A DNA stretch of 64,000 nt from Olsenella uli (GCF_901212655.1 NZ_CAAKON010000021.1:86045-150044); one strand, 5' to 3'. Numbered from the stretch's first letter, positions 24,448-33,389 are shown. Made by a program: numbers and translations. Notes: generated by a model not told the origin, from the sequence alone.

Positions 24448-26052
24448 TTAGCCCAGGATGGTGGCGAGGTCAGCCTCGGGGGTGGAGGTGGGGTGGATGT
24501 CGTAGCCTTCGACGAGGGTGTTGAGCACGTTCGGACTCACGAAAGCCGGTAGGGTCGGACCCAGGTAGATGCCCTTGAGGCCCAGGTCGAGCAGGGTGAG
24601 CAGAATCGCGACGGCCTTCTGCTCGTACCAGGAGAGCACGAGCGTGAGCGGGAGGTCGTTCACGCCGCAGCCAAATGCCTCGGCAAGTGCCGTGGCCACC
24701 ACGAGGGCGCTGTAGGCGTCGTTGCACTGGCCCATGTCGAGCAGGCGCGGCAGCCCGCCGACGGTGCCCAGGTCAAGGTCGTTGAAGCGGTACTTGCCGC
24801 AGGCCAGCGTAAGCACGAGCGTGTCCGCGGGCGTCTGCTTCACGAACTCCGTATAGTAGTTGCGGCCCGGGCGCGCGCCGTCACAGCCGCCCACGAGGAA
24901 GATGTGCCTCACCACGCCACTCTTCACGGCCTCGATGACCTTGTCGGCCACGCCGAGCACCGCATCGTGCCCAAATCCCGTAGTCACCTTCGTGCCGCCG
25001 TTGATACCCGTGAGCTCCTGCCGCTCCGCGTAGCCGCCCAGCTCGATGGCCCGCTCGATGAGGGCGGAGAAGTGCTTCGTGCCGTCCTCAGCCACATCAA
25101 TGTGGACGGCACCCGGGAACTCCACCACGCCCGTGGTGAACACGCGGTCCTCATAGCTCGCCTTGGGGCGCATGAGGCAGTTCGTAGTGAAGAGCACCGG
25201 CGCGGGCAGGCCGTCAAACTCGTGGCGCTGGTTCTGCCAGGCCGTGCCGAAGTTGCCCTTGAGCTGCGGGTGCTTGGCAAGCTCGGGATAGGCGTGGGCG
25301 GGCAGCATCTCGCCATGGGTGTAGATGTTCACGCCACGGCCATCGGTCTGCTCGAGGAGTTGCTTCAGGTCCTTGAGGTCATGACCGGTGACAACGATGA
25401 AGGGACCGGGCTCCACGGCGAGCGACACCTCGGCGGGCGCAGGCATGCCAAAGGTCTCGGTGTTTGCCTGGTCGAGCAGGCGCATGCAGGCGAAGTTGGC
25501 CTTGCCCACCGAGAGGGCAACGGGCAGCAGGTCCGCCACACCAGCCTCGGACCCCAGGGCGCGCAGGCACCGATAGAAGTCCGCGGCAAGCGCCTCGTCC
25601 GTGTAGCCGAGCACGAAGCCGTGGTGCGCGTAGGCGGCCATGCCGCGCAGGCCAAAGAGGATAAGGGACTTCACGGAGCGGATGTCTTCGTTGGCCGCGT
25701 TCCACAGCTGGTCGAGGTCGTACTCCTCGGGTGCCACGCCGCCGTTGAGCCCTGCCGCAAACTCGCGCACGCGCCCGGTGAGCGCCCGGACGGCGCCCGC
25801 GTCAAAGTCCACGTTCGTGACGCAGGCGAACAGGGCCTCGAGCATGAGCTCGTCGGTCTTCGCATCCGTTGGGTTGCCCTCGACGGCGCGAGCAAGACCC
25901 ACGAGCGCCCCGGTAAGCTCGTCCTGATCGTGGGCCGTGACCGCGTCCTTTCCACACACGCCCGCCGAGCCGGCGCATCCCGAGCAGCCGGCCGTCTGTT
26001 CGCACTGGAAGCAGAACATGGATGCGAGCTTGCTGGTATCGATGTCGACCAT
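24448..26052 (-). CDS. hcp: Hydroxylamine reductase / hybrid-cluster protein
   Basis: A 534-residue Hcp. The N-terminal cluster ligands lie in FCFQCEQTAG...C...GVCGK (Cys14, Cys17, Cys26, Cys33, with an extra Cys23). Hybrid-cluster residues are visible in ITGHDLKDLKQLL, NIYTHGEMLPAHAYPEL, the Cys in LFTTNCLMRP, VGGCDGARPGRNYY and LACGKYRFN. Hcp proteins reduce hydroxylamine or nitric oxide in anaerobes. The ATG at 26052 follows AAGGAGAGG. It is divergent from a Crp/Fnr-type regulator, and a palindrome is placed at -41.5 from a plausible hcp promoter, which suggests activation by that regulator. Unlike facultative bacteria, no hcr reductase is adjacent. Confidence 0.96.
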   Translation of the reverse strand: MVDIDTSKLASMFCFQCEQTAGCSGCAGSAGVCGKDAVTAHDQDELTGALVGLARAVEGNPTDAKTDELMLEALFACVTNVDFDAGAVRALTGRVREFAAGLNGGVAPEEYDLDQLWNAANEDIRSVKSLILFGLRGMAAYAHHGFVLGYTDEALAADFYRCLRALGSEAGVADLLPVALSVGKANFACMRLLDQANTETFGMPAPAEVSLAVEPGPFIVVTGHDLKDLKQLLEQTDGRGVNIYTHGEMLPAHAYPELAKHPQLKGNFGTAWQNQRHEFDGLPAPVLFTTNCLMRPKASYEDRVFTTGVVEFPGAVHIDVAEDGTKHFSALIERAIELGGYAERQELTGINGGTKVTTGFGHDAVLGVADKVIEAVKSGVVRHIFLVGGCDGARPGRNYYTEFVKQTPADTLVLTLACGKYRFNDLDLGTVGGLPRLLDMGQCNDAYSALVVATALAEAFGCGVNDLPLTLVLSWYEQKAVAILLTLLDLGLKGIYLGPTLPAFVSPNVLNTLVEGYDIHPTSTPEADLATILG

Positions 26053-26294
26053 GCGATGTCCTCTCCTTGGTGATCGTCAGCTCCGGAAGTGGCGCCACGG
26101 GCTCACGCGCCGTCACGCCTATCCCTGGCTTCTCGGCACCAGCGCCGCGCGCGAGACAAAGCGGCGCCAGGACTTCGCGCAGGCCATGGCGCAAGCGCCT
26201 CGCCCGGGCGCTCTTGGCAACAGTGCCACACACGAGACTCGTTACGTCGACGCCTCGCGAGCATCTCGAGCTGTGCCCCTTCCGGCAAGGAAGG

Positions 26295-26337
26295 ACTATA
26301 CGGTGGTGACTACGACGTGTATGTTGTTTACACAACA
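26295..26337 (-). promoter_or_regulatory. hcp promoter with Fnr/HcpR-like operator
   Basis: The palindrome TGTTGTTTACACAACA (26322-26337) has perfect 6-bp arms. On the minus strand a -10-like TATAGT lies at 26300-26295, which puts +1 at about 26288 and the palindrome centre at -41.5, the classical class-II activator position. No good -35 is present, as expected for an activator-dependent promoter. The leader to the hcp ATG would be about 236 nt. The rest of 26053-26463 shows no gene. Confidence 0.6.
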
Positions 26338-26463
26338 CAATGCGTCATTCGGACACAAAGAAGCGTCCACGTCCCGGCAGCATCAGCCGAAAGGTGCCGG
26401 TCCCCCGCGAAAGACCGCCGCTCAAACCCCAAGTCGTCAACGCTCAAGCAAAAGGAGCCACCC

Positions 26464-27141
26464 ATGGACGAAACCCACCTCGCACGACTCGCCACCACGC
26501 CGCTCTTCCGCGGCATCAGGGACGAGGAGCTTCCCACGCTCCTCGGCTGCCTGGACGCGCACCGCCGCACGTACGACGCGGAGGAGGCCATCTTACGGAT
26601 GGGCGACACGGTTCGCTCGCTCGGCATCGTGCTCGCAGGCGGTGTTCGCATAGAGCGGGCAGACCCGTGGGGAAACACCGCCGTCCTCGGCTTTGCCGGT
26701 GCGGGCGACGTCTTTGCCGAGAGCTACGCCTGCGCGCCCGACATGCCCCTGCTCGTGAACGTCGTTGCGGCGGAGCCGACGGAGGCGCTGTTCCTCGACG
26801 TTCGGCGCATCGCCACCATGTGCCCCGGCGCCTGCGCCTACCACGGCAAGTTGCTCGCCAACCTGCTCGCCATCTCTGCACGCAAGAACATCGAGCTCTC
26901 GCGCCGCGCCTTCCACACAAGCCCCAAGACGATGCGCGGCAAGCTGCTCTCGTACCTCTCTGCGGAGGCCACGCGCACAGGATCGCGACGGTTCACAATT
27001 CCCTTCAACCGCCAACAGCTCGCAAACTACCTCGGGGTGGATCGCAGCGCGCTCTCGAGCGAGCTAAGCCGCATGCAGCGCGACGGCCTCATCAAGACGA
27101 GGCGAAGCGACTTCGAGCTATTGTGTGACACGCACGAGTAG
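26464..27141 (+). CDS. Crp/Fnr-family transcriptional regulator (likely of hcp)
   Basis: A 225-residue regulator with an N-terminal cyclic-nucleotide-binding-like domain (about residues 10-125), a dimerisation helix (about 128-150) and a winged HTH with INRQQL-type recognition sequence (FNRQQLANYLGVDRSALSSE, about 178-197). The four-Cys iron-sulfur pattern of Fnr is absent, so it probably senses a small molecule or haem-bound NO like HcpR. AAAAGGAG precedes the ATG at 26464. It is divergent from hcp, with a single strong palindrome between them that could serve both genes. Confidence 0.88.
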   Translation: MDETHLARLATTPLFRGIRDEELPTLLGCLDAHRRTYDAEEAILRMGDTVRSLGIVLAGGVRIERADPWGNTAVLGFAGAGDVFAESYACAPDMPLLVNVVAAEPTEALFLDVRRIATMCPGACAYHGKLLANLLAISARKNIELSRRAFHTSPKTMRGKLLSYLSAEATRTGSRRFTIPFNRQQLANYLGVDRSALSSELSRMQRDGLIKTRRSDFELLCDTHE

Positions 27142-27294
27142 CCGCCGCGCGGACCGGCGGCCGCCACGCTTGCAGGCGGCCGCCACGCGTGCGGGCGCCA
27201 CCGCGTGCGCAGGCAGTCACTGCACGCGCAGTCGGCCGTCGCGCGCAAGCGATCGACACACACCGAACATATAAGCCCCGAAAGAAGGAGCCTC

Positions 27295-28242
27295 ATGAGC
27301 GAACCCCTAAACGTTCTCGTCCTGCTGCCCCTGAGCGAGGAGCAGCGCGCCCGGCTCGAGTCCGGCGCCCCCTTCGCGAGCTTCACCTACGCAAGCTACG
27401 AGGACGCCACGCCCGAGCAGGTTGGCGCGGCCGAAGTCATCGTTGGCAACCTCGCGCCAAGCCGTCTGGAAGAGGCAACGAGCCTCCGCCTGCTGCAGCT
27501 CAACTCCGCCGGCTACGACAACTACCTCGCCTCGATCGGGCTCTCGCCCAAGGCAGCGCTCTGCTCGGCAAGCGGCGCCTACGGGCAGGCAGTCTCCGAG
27601 CACCTGCTCGTCATGCTGCTCTCGCTCATGAAGAACCTGCCTGCCTACCGCGACGACCAGCGCGCCCACGTCTGGGGAGACCGCGGGCCCTCTGTCACCA
27701 TCACCGGGGCGAGCGTCCTCGTGCTGGGCGCAGGTGACATCGGGGGTCACTTCGCCCGGCTCGCCTCGGCGCTCGGGGCGCACGTCACGGGCGTGAGACG
27801 CCACGCTGCGGAACCGGGACCGGGCTTCGAGTCCATGGGCACGATGGACGAGCTGCCCAGCCTCCTTGGGCAGGCGGACGTCGTGGCGTCGTTTCTCCCA
27901 AGCACGACCAAGACGCGCGGCGTCGCGAACGCCAGCTTCTTCGCGGCCATGAGGCCCGGCGCCTACTTCGCAAACGGCGGCCGCGGGGACCTCGTGGACA
28001 CCCAGGCCCTCATCGACACGCTTAAGCGCGGGCACCTGGCGGGAGCCGCCCTCGACGTCACGAACCCGGAGCCGCTACCGGCGGACCACCCGCTCTGGGA
28101 CGCCCCGAACGCCCTCGTCACCCCGCACGTCTCGGGCGGCTTCCACCTGCCCGTCGTGCTCGACAACATCGTCGACATCGCCATCGAGAACCTGGGACAC
28201 CTCCAGGAAGGCACCGAGCTCAGGAACCTCGTCCGCCGCTAG
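27295..28242 (+). CDS. D-2-hydroxyacid dehydrogenase family protein
   Basis: A 315-residue NAD(P)-dependent dehydrogenase that would reduce a 2-oxoacid to a D-hydroxyacid. The Rossmann motif VLGAGDIGGHFA is near residue 142, the catalytic Arg in NGGRGDLVD, Glu in DVTNPEPLP and His in TPHVSGGF. The AGAAGGAGCC site supports the ATG at 27295. It follows the Crp-type regulator by about 150 bases on the same strand and might be co-regulated. The substrate cannot be told; glyoxylate, phenylpyruvate or another oxoacid are all possible. Confidence 0.88.
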   Translation: MSEPLNVLVLLPLSEEQRARLESGAPFASFTYASYEDATPEQVGAAEVIVGNLAPSRLEEATSLRLLQLNSAGYDNYLASIGLSPKAALCSASGAYGQAVSEHLLVMLLSLMKNLPAYRDDQRAHVWGDRGPSVTITGASVLVLGAGDIGGHFARLASALGAHVTGVRRHAAEPGPGFESMGTMDELPSLLGQADVVASFLPSTTKTRGVANASFFAAMRPGAYFANGGRGDLVDTQALIDTLKRGHLAGAALDVTNPEPLPADHPLWDAPNALVTPHVSGGFHLPVVLDNIVDIAIENLGHLQEGTELRNLVRR

Positions 28243-28272
28243 CGGCCCTGGGGCGCGCGCCACCCCGTTGTC

Positions 28273-29187
28273 CTACTTGCCGCCAAACAGGTCGCGCACG
28301 CGGTCGCGCAGGTGGGCGCGGTCGATGGCGTCGTCATAGCGCGTGAAGCGAATCTGCGGGAACGCCTCGAAGAAGCGCAGGTCCCTGCGGCCAAGCTGCG
28401 ACACGGCCGCATCCGTGGCGGCAGAGAGCCACTCGGGTAGCTCCGGCAGCTCGAGCTTGGAGGGCATGCGCTCGGCAAGACGGTTGAGTGCACCCGCCGA
28501 GGCGTCCCTCGTGCGCTCGTACGCCTCCCCCACGCGCTCGACCGCCTCGGGCGGGAGCCGCTCGATCATGCGCTCGGAGACCTCACCCAACTGATTGTTG
28601 AGCCTGAGCGAGATCTCGCAGCGCAGCTGCTCGAGGCGGGACGAGAGCCTACGCCAGCTCGCCATGGCAAACACGAGGTCGACCGCGAGCAGAACCGCGC
28701 ATGCCGCGGCCACGAGCGCGAGCACGGCGGCCGGCACGTGGCCGAGCACCAAGTTCAGCGCCGGCTGGGTCACCTTACACACCAGCGTGGCGCCCGCCCC
28801 AAAGAGCAGAAAGCCATAGAGGCAGACGCGCCCCTTGATGTTGAACGGCTGGTCCTCGTAGTTCCAGAACCGCGCGCCCGTGATGTGCTCGAGCATGAGC
28901 CCCACCACGTACTCGATGCCGCAGCACACCACGCCCGCAGCCAGGAACTGGGCCAGCACGGCGTCGATGCCGCGCAAAAGAAGCCAGCAGACGAGCGCGC
29001 CCACGCCGTAGATGGGGCAGACCGGGCCGAGTAGAAAGCCGCTGTTGACGAACCTCCCCCGGTTCATGAGGCCGCAGGCAGTGGACTCCCAGGCCCAGCC
29101 CACGAAGCTGTAGACGAGAAACGAGAGGAAGAGCGCGGCAAGCGGCGCCTGGGGCACGAAGGCCGTGCCGAGGTCGTAGGCGCTCAT
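28273..29187 (-). CDS. PF06541 (putative ABC-transporter type IV) membrane protein
   Basis: A 304-residue protein whose N-terminal half has four to five membrane helices with the family pattern FLVYSFVGWAWESTACG, GRFVNSGFLLGPVCPIYG, IEYVVGLMLEHI and the Trp/Tyr-containing FWNYEDQPFNIKGRVCL. The C-terminal half is a long charged helical region. Start ATG 29187 overlaps the stop of the HD gene (ATGA), with GAGGAGGG upstream, so the pair is translationally coupled. Despite the family name no transport function is proven. A second family member lies at 34618-35583. Confidence 0.83.
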   Translation of the reverse strand: MSAYDLGTAFVPQAPLAALFLSFLVYSFVGWAWESTACGLMNRGRFVNSGFLLGPVCPIYGVGALVCWLLLRGIDAVLAQFLAAGVVCCGIEYVVGLMLEHITGARFWNYEDQPFNIKGRVCLYGFLLFGAGATLVCKVTQPALNLVLGHVPAAVLALVAAACAVLLAVDLVFAMASWRRLSSRLEQLRCEISLRLNNQLGEVSERMIERLPPEAVERVGEAYERTRDASAGALNRLAERMPSKLELPELPEWLSAATDAAVSQLGRRDLRFFEAFPQIRFTRYDDAIDRAHLRDRVRDLFGGK

Positions 29188-29735
29188 GCCCCGGCCCTCC
29201 TCAGCCACGCGGGCAAGAGGCGCGACGGGACGCGAGGGACAAGCGTCTCACGCAGGGCCACCAGCTTGTCGGCACAGCACACGATCCAGGCCTCGCGGCA
29301 GCAGGGAGGGATCGGCACGAGCGGAAACATGTGACGAACGATGATGTTGCGCTCGCGGGCGCCGAGCCGGAAGTCCGCCTCGGCGTTGCGCAAGGCCGTG
29401 AAGGGATGCCGAAAGCCGTGGAGCCGGTGCGAGGGGTCGGGAACATGCCAATCGTAGAGGAAGTAGTCGTGCAGCAGCGCCCCACGCAGGAGCGACGCGC
29501 GGTCGACGCGGATGCCACGGCGCCCGAGGGCATCGGCCATGCGCAGGCTCTGGAGCGCCACGGAGCAGACGTGGGCGTACACCGAGACGTCGCCGTGCTG
29601 CACGAAGCCTCGGCACTCCCCCAGCCTTCCTTCGTATTCGAGCCGGGCCGCCTCGCGGCGCACCTCGGCCGCACGGCGTGCCTCTTCCGCGGGGCGCGCC
29701 CCATCTCCATGTCGCGTCCTGTCAGACAGATTCAA
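29184..29735 (-). CDS. HD-domain phosphohydrolase-like protein
   Basis: A 183-residue protein with an HD-type metal site: a His in VYAHVCSVALQSLRMAD, the LLRGALLHDYFLYDW pair (His-Asp) and a later HPFTALRNAEADF and VRHMFPLVP that supply further ligands. HD proteins hydrolyse phosphate esters of nucleotides or similar. The likely start is TTG at 29735, because CAGGAGC is correctly spaced and no ATG exists before the HD core. It is coupled to the PF06541 gene by a 4-base overlap. Confidence 0.82.
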   Translation of the reverse strand: MNLSDRTRHGDGARPAEEARRAAEVRREAARLEYEGRLGECRGFVQHGDVSVYAHVCSVALQSLRMADALGRRGIRVDRASLLRGALLHDYFLYDWHVPDPSHRLHGFRHPFTALRNAEADFRLGARERNIIVRHMFPLVPIPPCCREAWIVCCADKLVALRETLVPRVPSRLLPAWLRRAGA

Positions 29736-29907
29736 TGCTCGCTCCTGACCACAGCCCTGCCCTCAGTGCCATCCTACGGACGCGGCCCCCTTCTTCACGC
29801 AGCCCGCTACCAGCGCGCAGGAACCACCCCGTACGCCAACGCCGCAAAACCGCTCCCCGGTCTTGCGTCGCCCCTGGATAGAGCCGTTCGCCCGGTACCT
29901 TAGTTGC

Positions 29908-29916
29908 TTATCCACA
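29908..29916 (+). other. Single consensus DnaA box (TTATCCACA)
   Basis: TTATCCACA matches the DnaA box perfectly and lies 66 bases before dxs. No second box and no AT-rich unwinding region are near, so this is not an origin; it may be chance or a DnaA-regulated promoter. Confidence 0.4.
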
Positions 29917-29981
29917 ACTCATATACCCAAGTGTGCAACACTAGAAGTTCTCGAAAGCCGATGATGGAAGGAATGGGTCGC

Positions 29982-31778
29982 ATGTATCTCGAGGGCATAC
30001 ACACACCCGAGGACCTGCGCGCCCTCCCGGCGTCCGCCATGTCCGCGCTCTGCGAGGAGATTCGCTCCGCCATCATAGCGAGCTCCGCCGCCGTGGGTGG
30101 CCACGTTGGCCCCAACCTCGGCATCGTCGAGCTCACGGTTGCCCTCCACCGCGTCTTCCGCTCGCCGGTGGACAAGCTCGTCTTTGATGTCTCCCACCAG
30201 ACCTACGCCCACAAGATGCTCACCGGGCGCGCCCAGGCGTTCCTGGACCCCTCCCGTTACGGCGAGGTCTCCGGGTTCACGAGCCCCGCGGAAAGTGAGC
30301 ACGACCTCTTTGCCATGGGCCATACCTCCACCTCCATAAGCCTCGCCTGCGGCCTCGCCAAGGCGCGCGACCTCAGGGGCGAGCACCACGACGTCGTGGC
30401 CGTCATCGGCGACGGCTCGCTTTCGGGCGGGCTCGCGTTCGAGGGCCTCGACAACGCCGCCGAGCTCGGCGGTGGCCTCATCATCGTGGTGAACGACAAC
30501 GAGTGGTCCATTGCCGAGGATCACGGTGGTATCTACCAGGGGCTCGCCCACCTGCGGGAGACGCGCGGCACGGCCCGTGACAACCTCTTCCGCGCGATGG
30601 GCCTCGAGTACCGCTACCTCGAGGAAGGCAACGACGAGGCAGCCTGCGAAGCAGCGCTCGAGAGCCTGCGCGGGAGCGAGAGACCCGTCGTGCTCCATGT
30701 GCACACGCGCAAGGGCCTCGGCTTTGCCCCGGCCCTCGCAGACGAGGAGTCCTGGCACCACGTGGGCCCATTCGACCCCGTCACCGGCGAGAAAAGGCAC
30801 CCCTTCGCGCACGACCAGCATGGCGGCATCGTGGCCACGCCGCCCGAGACCTATGCGGACATCACGGGCTCCTTCCTGCTCGACCGCATGCGCCGCGACC
30901 GCTCGCTCGTTGCCATCTCGTCGGCCACGCCCTACATGATGGGTTTTACGCCCGACCGCCGCGCGGCTGCGGGCAGCCAGTTCGTGGACGTGGGAATCGC
31001 CGAGGAGCACGCGGCCACCTTTGCCACCGGCCTCGCCCAGGCGGGCGCCACGCCAGTCTGGGGCGTCTATGGGACGTTCCTCCAGCGCACCTACGACCAG
31101 CTCTGGCATGACGTCTGCCTCAACGCGGCGCCTGTGGTGATCCTCGTTTTCGGATCCTCCGTCTATGGGACCACCGATGCCACCCACCTTGGGTTTTATG
31201 ACATCGCGATGCTCGGGGACATGCCCGGGCTCGCCTACCTGGCCCCCACCTGCCGCGAGGAGTACCTCTCCATGCTCGAGTGGGCGCTCGACGGCCGCAG
31301 GGGACCCGTGGCCATTCGTGTGCCGGGCAAGGCCGTCGTCTCGAGGCCAAGGGTCCAGCTGTGCGCGAACGGCTATGACAACGCGCCGTTCGAGATGGTA
31401 CGCGAGGGCGACGAGATGGCGATTCTCGCACTTGGAGCTACGCTGCCGCTGGGCTGTTGCGTGAGCGACGCGCTGGCAGACCGCGGCGTGGGCGCGCGCG
31501 TCGTGAATCCGCGCAGGGCCACCTGCCTGGACAAGGGCGCCATCCGAGATGCGGCGCGCGGGGCCAGGCTCGTCATGACCTTGGAGGACGGAGTGCTCGA
31601 GGGCGGCTTTGGCGAGCACGTCGCCCGTATCCTGGGTGACTCAGACGCGCACGTGCGCTGCTACGGCCTGCCGCACGGCTTCCCAGACCGCTATGTGCCC
31701 GAGGAGCTGCTCAAGAGCTGCGGCATGACCGAGGCCCAGATTGTCGCCGATGCCCTCTCGGACCTGGGCCACGAGTAA
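29982..31778 (+). CDS. dxs: 1-deoxy-D-xylulose-5-phosphate synthase
   Basis: A 598-residue transketolase-like enzyme that condenses pyruvate and glyceraldehyde-3-phosphate for isoprenoid, thiamine and pyridoxal synthesis. The thiamine diphosphate motif is GDGSLSGG...NDNEWSI, DXS-type HVGPNLGIVELTVALH lies near residue 45, and the pyrimidine-domain Glu is in DVGIAEEHAATFA. It begins MYLEGIHTPEDL, as DXS enzymes do; AAGGA precedes the ATG at 29982, although ATG at 29961 is also possible. At 598 residues it is slightly shorter than the usual 620. A sugar-metabolism transketolase is less likely. Confidence 0.88.
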   Translation: MYLEGIHTPEDLRALPASAMSALCEEIRSAIIASSAAVGGHVGPNLGIVELTVALHRVFRSPVDKLVFDVSHQTYAHKMLTGRAQAFLDPSRYGEVSGFTSPAESEHDLFAMGHTSTSISLACGLAKARDLRGEHHDVVAVIGDGSLSGGLAFEGLDNAAELGGGLIIVVNDNEWSIAEDHGGIYQGLAHLRETRGTARDNLFRAMGLEYRYLEEGNDEAACEAALESLRGSERPVVLHVHTRKGLGFAPALADEESWHHVGPFDPVTGEKRHPFAHDQHGGIVATPPETYADITGSFLLDRMRRDRSLVAISSATPYMMGFTPDRRAAAGSQFVDVGIAEEHAATFATGLAQAGATPVWGVYGTFLQRTYDQLWHDVCLNAAPVVILVFGSSVYGTTDATHLGFYDIAMLGDMPGLAYLAPTCREEYLSMLEWALDGRRGPVAIRVPGKAVVSRPRVQLCANGYDNAPFEMVREGDEMAILALGATLPLGCCVSDALADRGVGARVVNPRRATCLDKGAIRDAARGARLVMTLEDGVLEGGFGEHVARILGDSDAHVRCYGLPHGFPDRYVPEELLKSCGMTEAQIVADALSDLGHE

Positions 31779-31793
31779 CGAAGCGTTTGATTG

Positions 31794-31888
31794 CTCGCGT
31801 GGGCCCGGGTTCCGCGGGGCAGGAACGAATCGGGTCCGCACGGGGCCTGCCACCACAAGTTGGATGCCCCATGCAATCGCGAGCTTTT
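31794..31888 (+). terminator. Large structured terminator after dxs
   Basis: GCTCGCG (31794-31800) pairs with CGCGAGC (31878-31884), followed by TTTTGCG. The 77 bases between them contain further pairing (TGGG/CCCA, GTTCC/GGAAC, GGCAGG/CCTGCC), so the hairpin is much larger than usual. It begins 16 bases after the dxs stop. Confidence 0.65.
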
Positions 31889-31965
31889 GCGTGACGGCCT
31901 CTTGCAGCCATGAACCCCGTGCACTCCCAAAGGCGGAGCCATGGGTCGCCACAAACCGCACTCCG

Positions 31966-32640
31966 CCCACGAATACGGTCGGTTGCGCTGCCGACATAGA
32001 GTTGAGCCCGAGTTGGTCCAAGAAATCGTCCGCACCCCAGCCCTAACCGCACGGCCTGTCCACGAATACGGCCGGTTGCGTTCTTGAGGCAAAGCGACAG
32101 GGTAGTTTGTCCAGAAACTCGGCTGATTGCGCAATTGAGGCTTCGGCGACCGAGGCTCAAACGCAACGGGCGCCCCGGCCTTCTCGGCCAAGACGCATCA
32201 CGGCAGTCGCAACAAGCTATCTACCTGCAGTTTTCTAAACTATCAATAAGAAGCTGTCTATTCAATGCATCCTGCACGGCCCACGTCGCGCACCCGATTC
32301 GGCTTTCTCGGCCCTCTTCTCGTGCCTCAACTACGCAATCGCGCGAATCCGTGGACAAACAGGCCCTCTCCACTGCCGCACTACGCAAGCGGCCGGATTC
32401 CTGGACAGGAAGGAACCGGAACCTGCTTTTCCCAGGAACCAGAATGCGGAAGCCCGTCACAAGTCTGTCTGGGTTCGCAAACGGCCAGATTCCCGGACAA
32501 CTGGGACCCGTGCGGAAGAGCGCCAGCCGCCAGCCCCAACGAGCGGTTTCGGAAAGCAACCCAGACGCCCACGATTCACACGCCTCGCAGCAACGGCAGC
32601 CGCGCCAGTCAGCGACACCCAACGGCCAGATTCCCGGACA
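31966..32640. repeat. Dispersed ~32-bp repeat family, eight copies in two opposing blocks
   Basis: Copies read in reverse at about 31966-31988, 32013-32034, 32057-32088 and 32108-32139, and forward at 32326-32357, 32376-32407, 32468-32499 and 32610-32640. The consensus is CTCAANNACGCAANCGGCCG followed by NATTCNTGGACA. Spacing is irregular (18 to about 190 bp), so this is not a CRISPR array. The blocks face outwards from about 32140-32325. No protein-coding gene is credible in 31779-32758, although the repeats keep short frames open on both strands. A diverged copy may lie at about 46483-46514. Confidence 0.75.
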
Positions 32641-32758
32641 ACCGGGAAGGCACGCGGGAGCACGCACAAGCGCCAGCCCCAACGAACGGCTACGTCATGA
32701 GCGCGCCGCGGGCGGCCTCGCTCGCGGCGGAGAGGGCCCGAACGGCCACGACACTCCG

Positions 32759-33319
32759 CTACATCGTCAGCGCGATGCGGGCGGCCTCGCTCGTGGCGGC
32801 GAGGGCGGCGTGCAGCTCGGAAGCCCCAGCCTCGCCATTGCCGAGCGCCGCGAGGCCGCGCGCAAGGACAACGTCCACGTCATCGCTCATGACCCCAAGC
32901 TCCATGGCGCGCATGGCGTGCGGGGCAATGCCCTGCAACGATACGAGCAGCTGGGCCCTCATGGCCGCGAGCCTGTCCTGAGAGCCGAGCGCGGAGCGCA
33001 CGTCCACGACCTTGCCCTGGGGAACACCGCGATGGTCGGAGACATGCTCGCTGCGGGCACGCACCGCCTCGGTGAGCTGGCGGATATAGGCGGGGTCGAA
33101 GTGGCCGGCGGAGGCATTCAGGCCCTCGATGACCACACCAAAGGCATGGCCGCACGGTACGAAGCCCGGCAGGGCGTCCATGGCGGCGCTCATGGTGGCT
33201 CCCAGGCCAACAAGCTCGGCGACGAGCTCGTCCTGGCAGCGGGCGACCTCCTCGATCTGCGCGCGAAGATTGGCGTCATCGGTTCCGGCGACGGCGCCGT
33301 GCTGGATGTTCTCGGACAT
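32759..33319 (-). CDS. Conserved-looking hypothetical protein, helical
   Basis: A 186-residue cytosolic protein that I do not recognise. It is rich in Ala, Glu, Asp and His, predicted helical, and has no signal peptide or membrane helix. Short motifs that stand out are LPGFVPCGHAFGVVIEGLNA and the paired helices ending AALAATSEAARIALTM. The GAGGGGAGC site supports the ATG at 33319. It lies alone between the repeat block and the Bax-inhibitor gene. Codon use matches the neighbours, so it is probably expressed. Confidence 0.7.
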   Translation of the reverse strand: MSENIQHGAVAGTDDANLRAQIEEVARCQDELVAELVGLGATMSAAMDALPGFVPCGHAFGVVIEGLNASAGHFDPAYIRQLTEAVRARSEHVSDHRGVPQGKVVDVRSALGSQDRLAAMRAQLLVSLQGIAPHAMRAMELGVMSDDVDVVLARGLAALGNGEAGASELHAALAATSEAARIALTM

Positions 33320-33389
33320 GGGGGCTCCCCTCACTCAAATTGACACCGTAATGGTAGCAGAGTCCGTCAAAGCAAACTGTTGTGCAGAC

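Noticed and set aside
29908..29916. Replication origin
   Set aside because: Only one DnaA box is present, with no cluster, no AT-rich region and no dnaA or dnaN gene.
31966..32640. CRISPR array
   Set aside because: Repeat copies are diverged, occur in both orientations and have irregular spacing of 18 to about 190 bases, and no cas genes are near.
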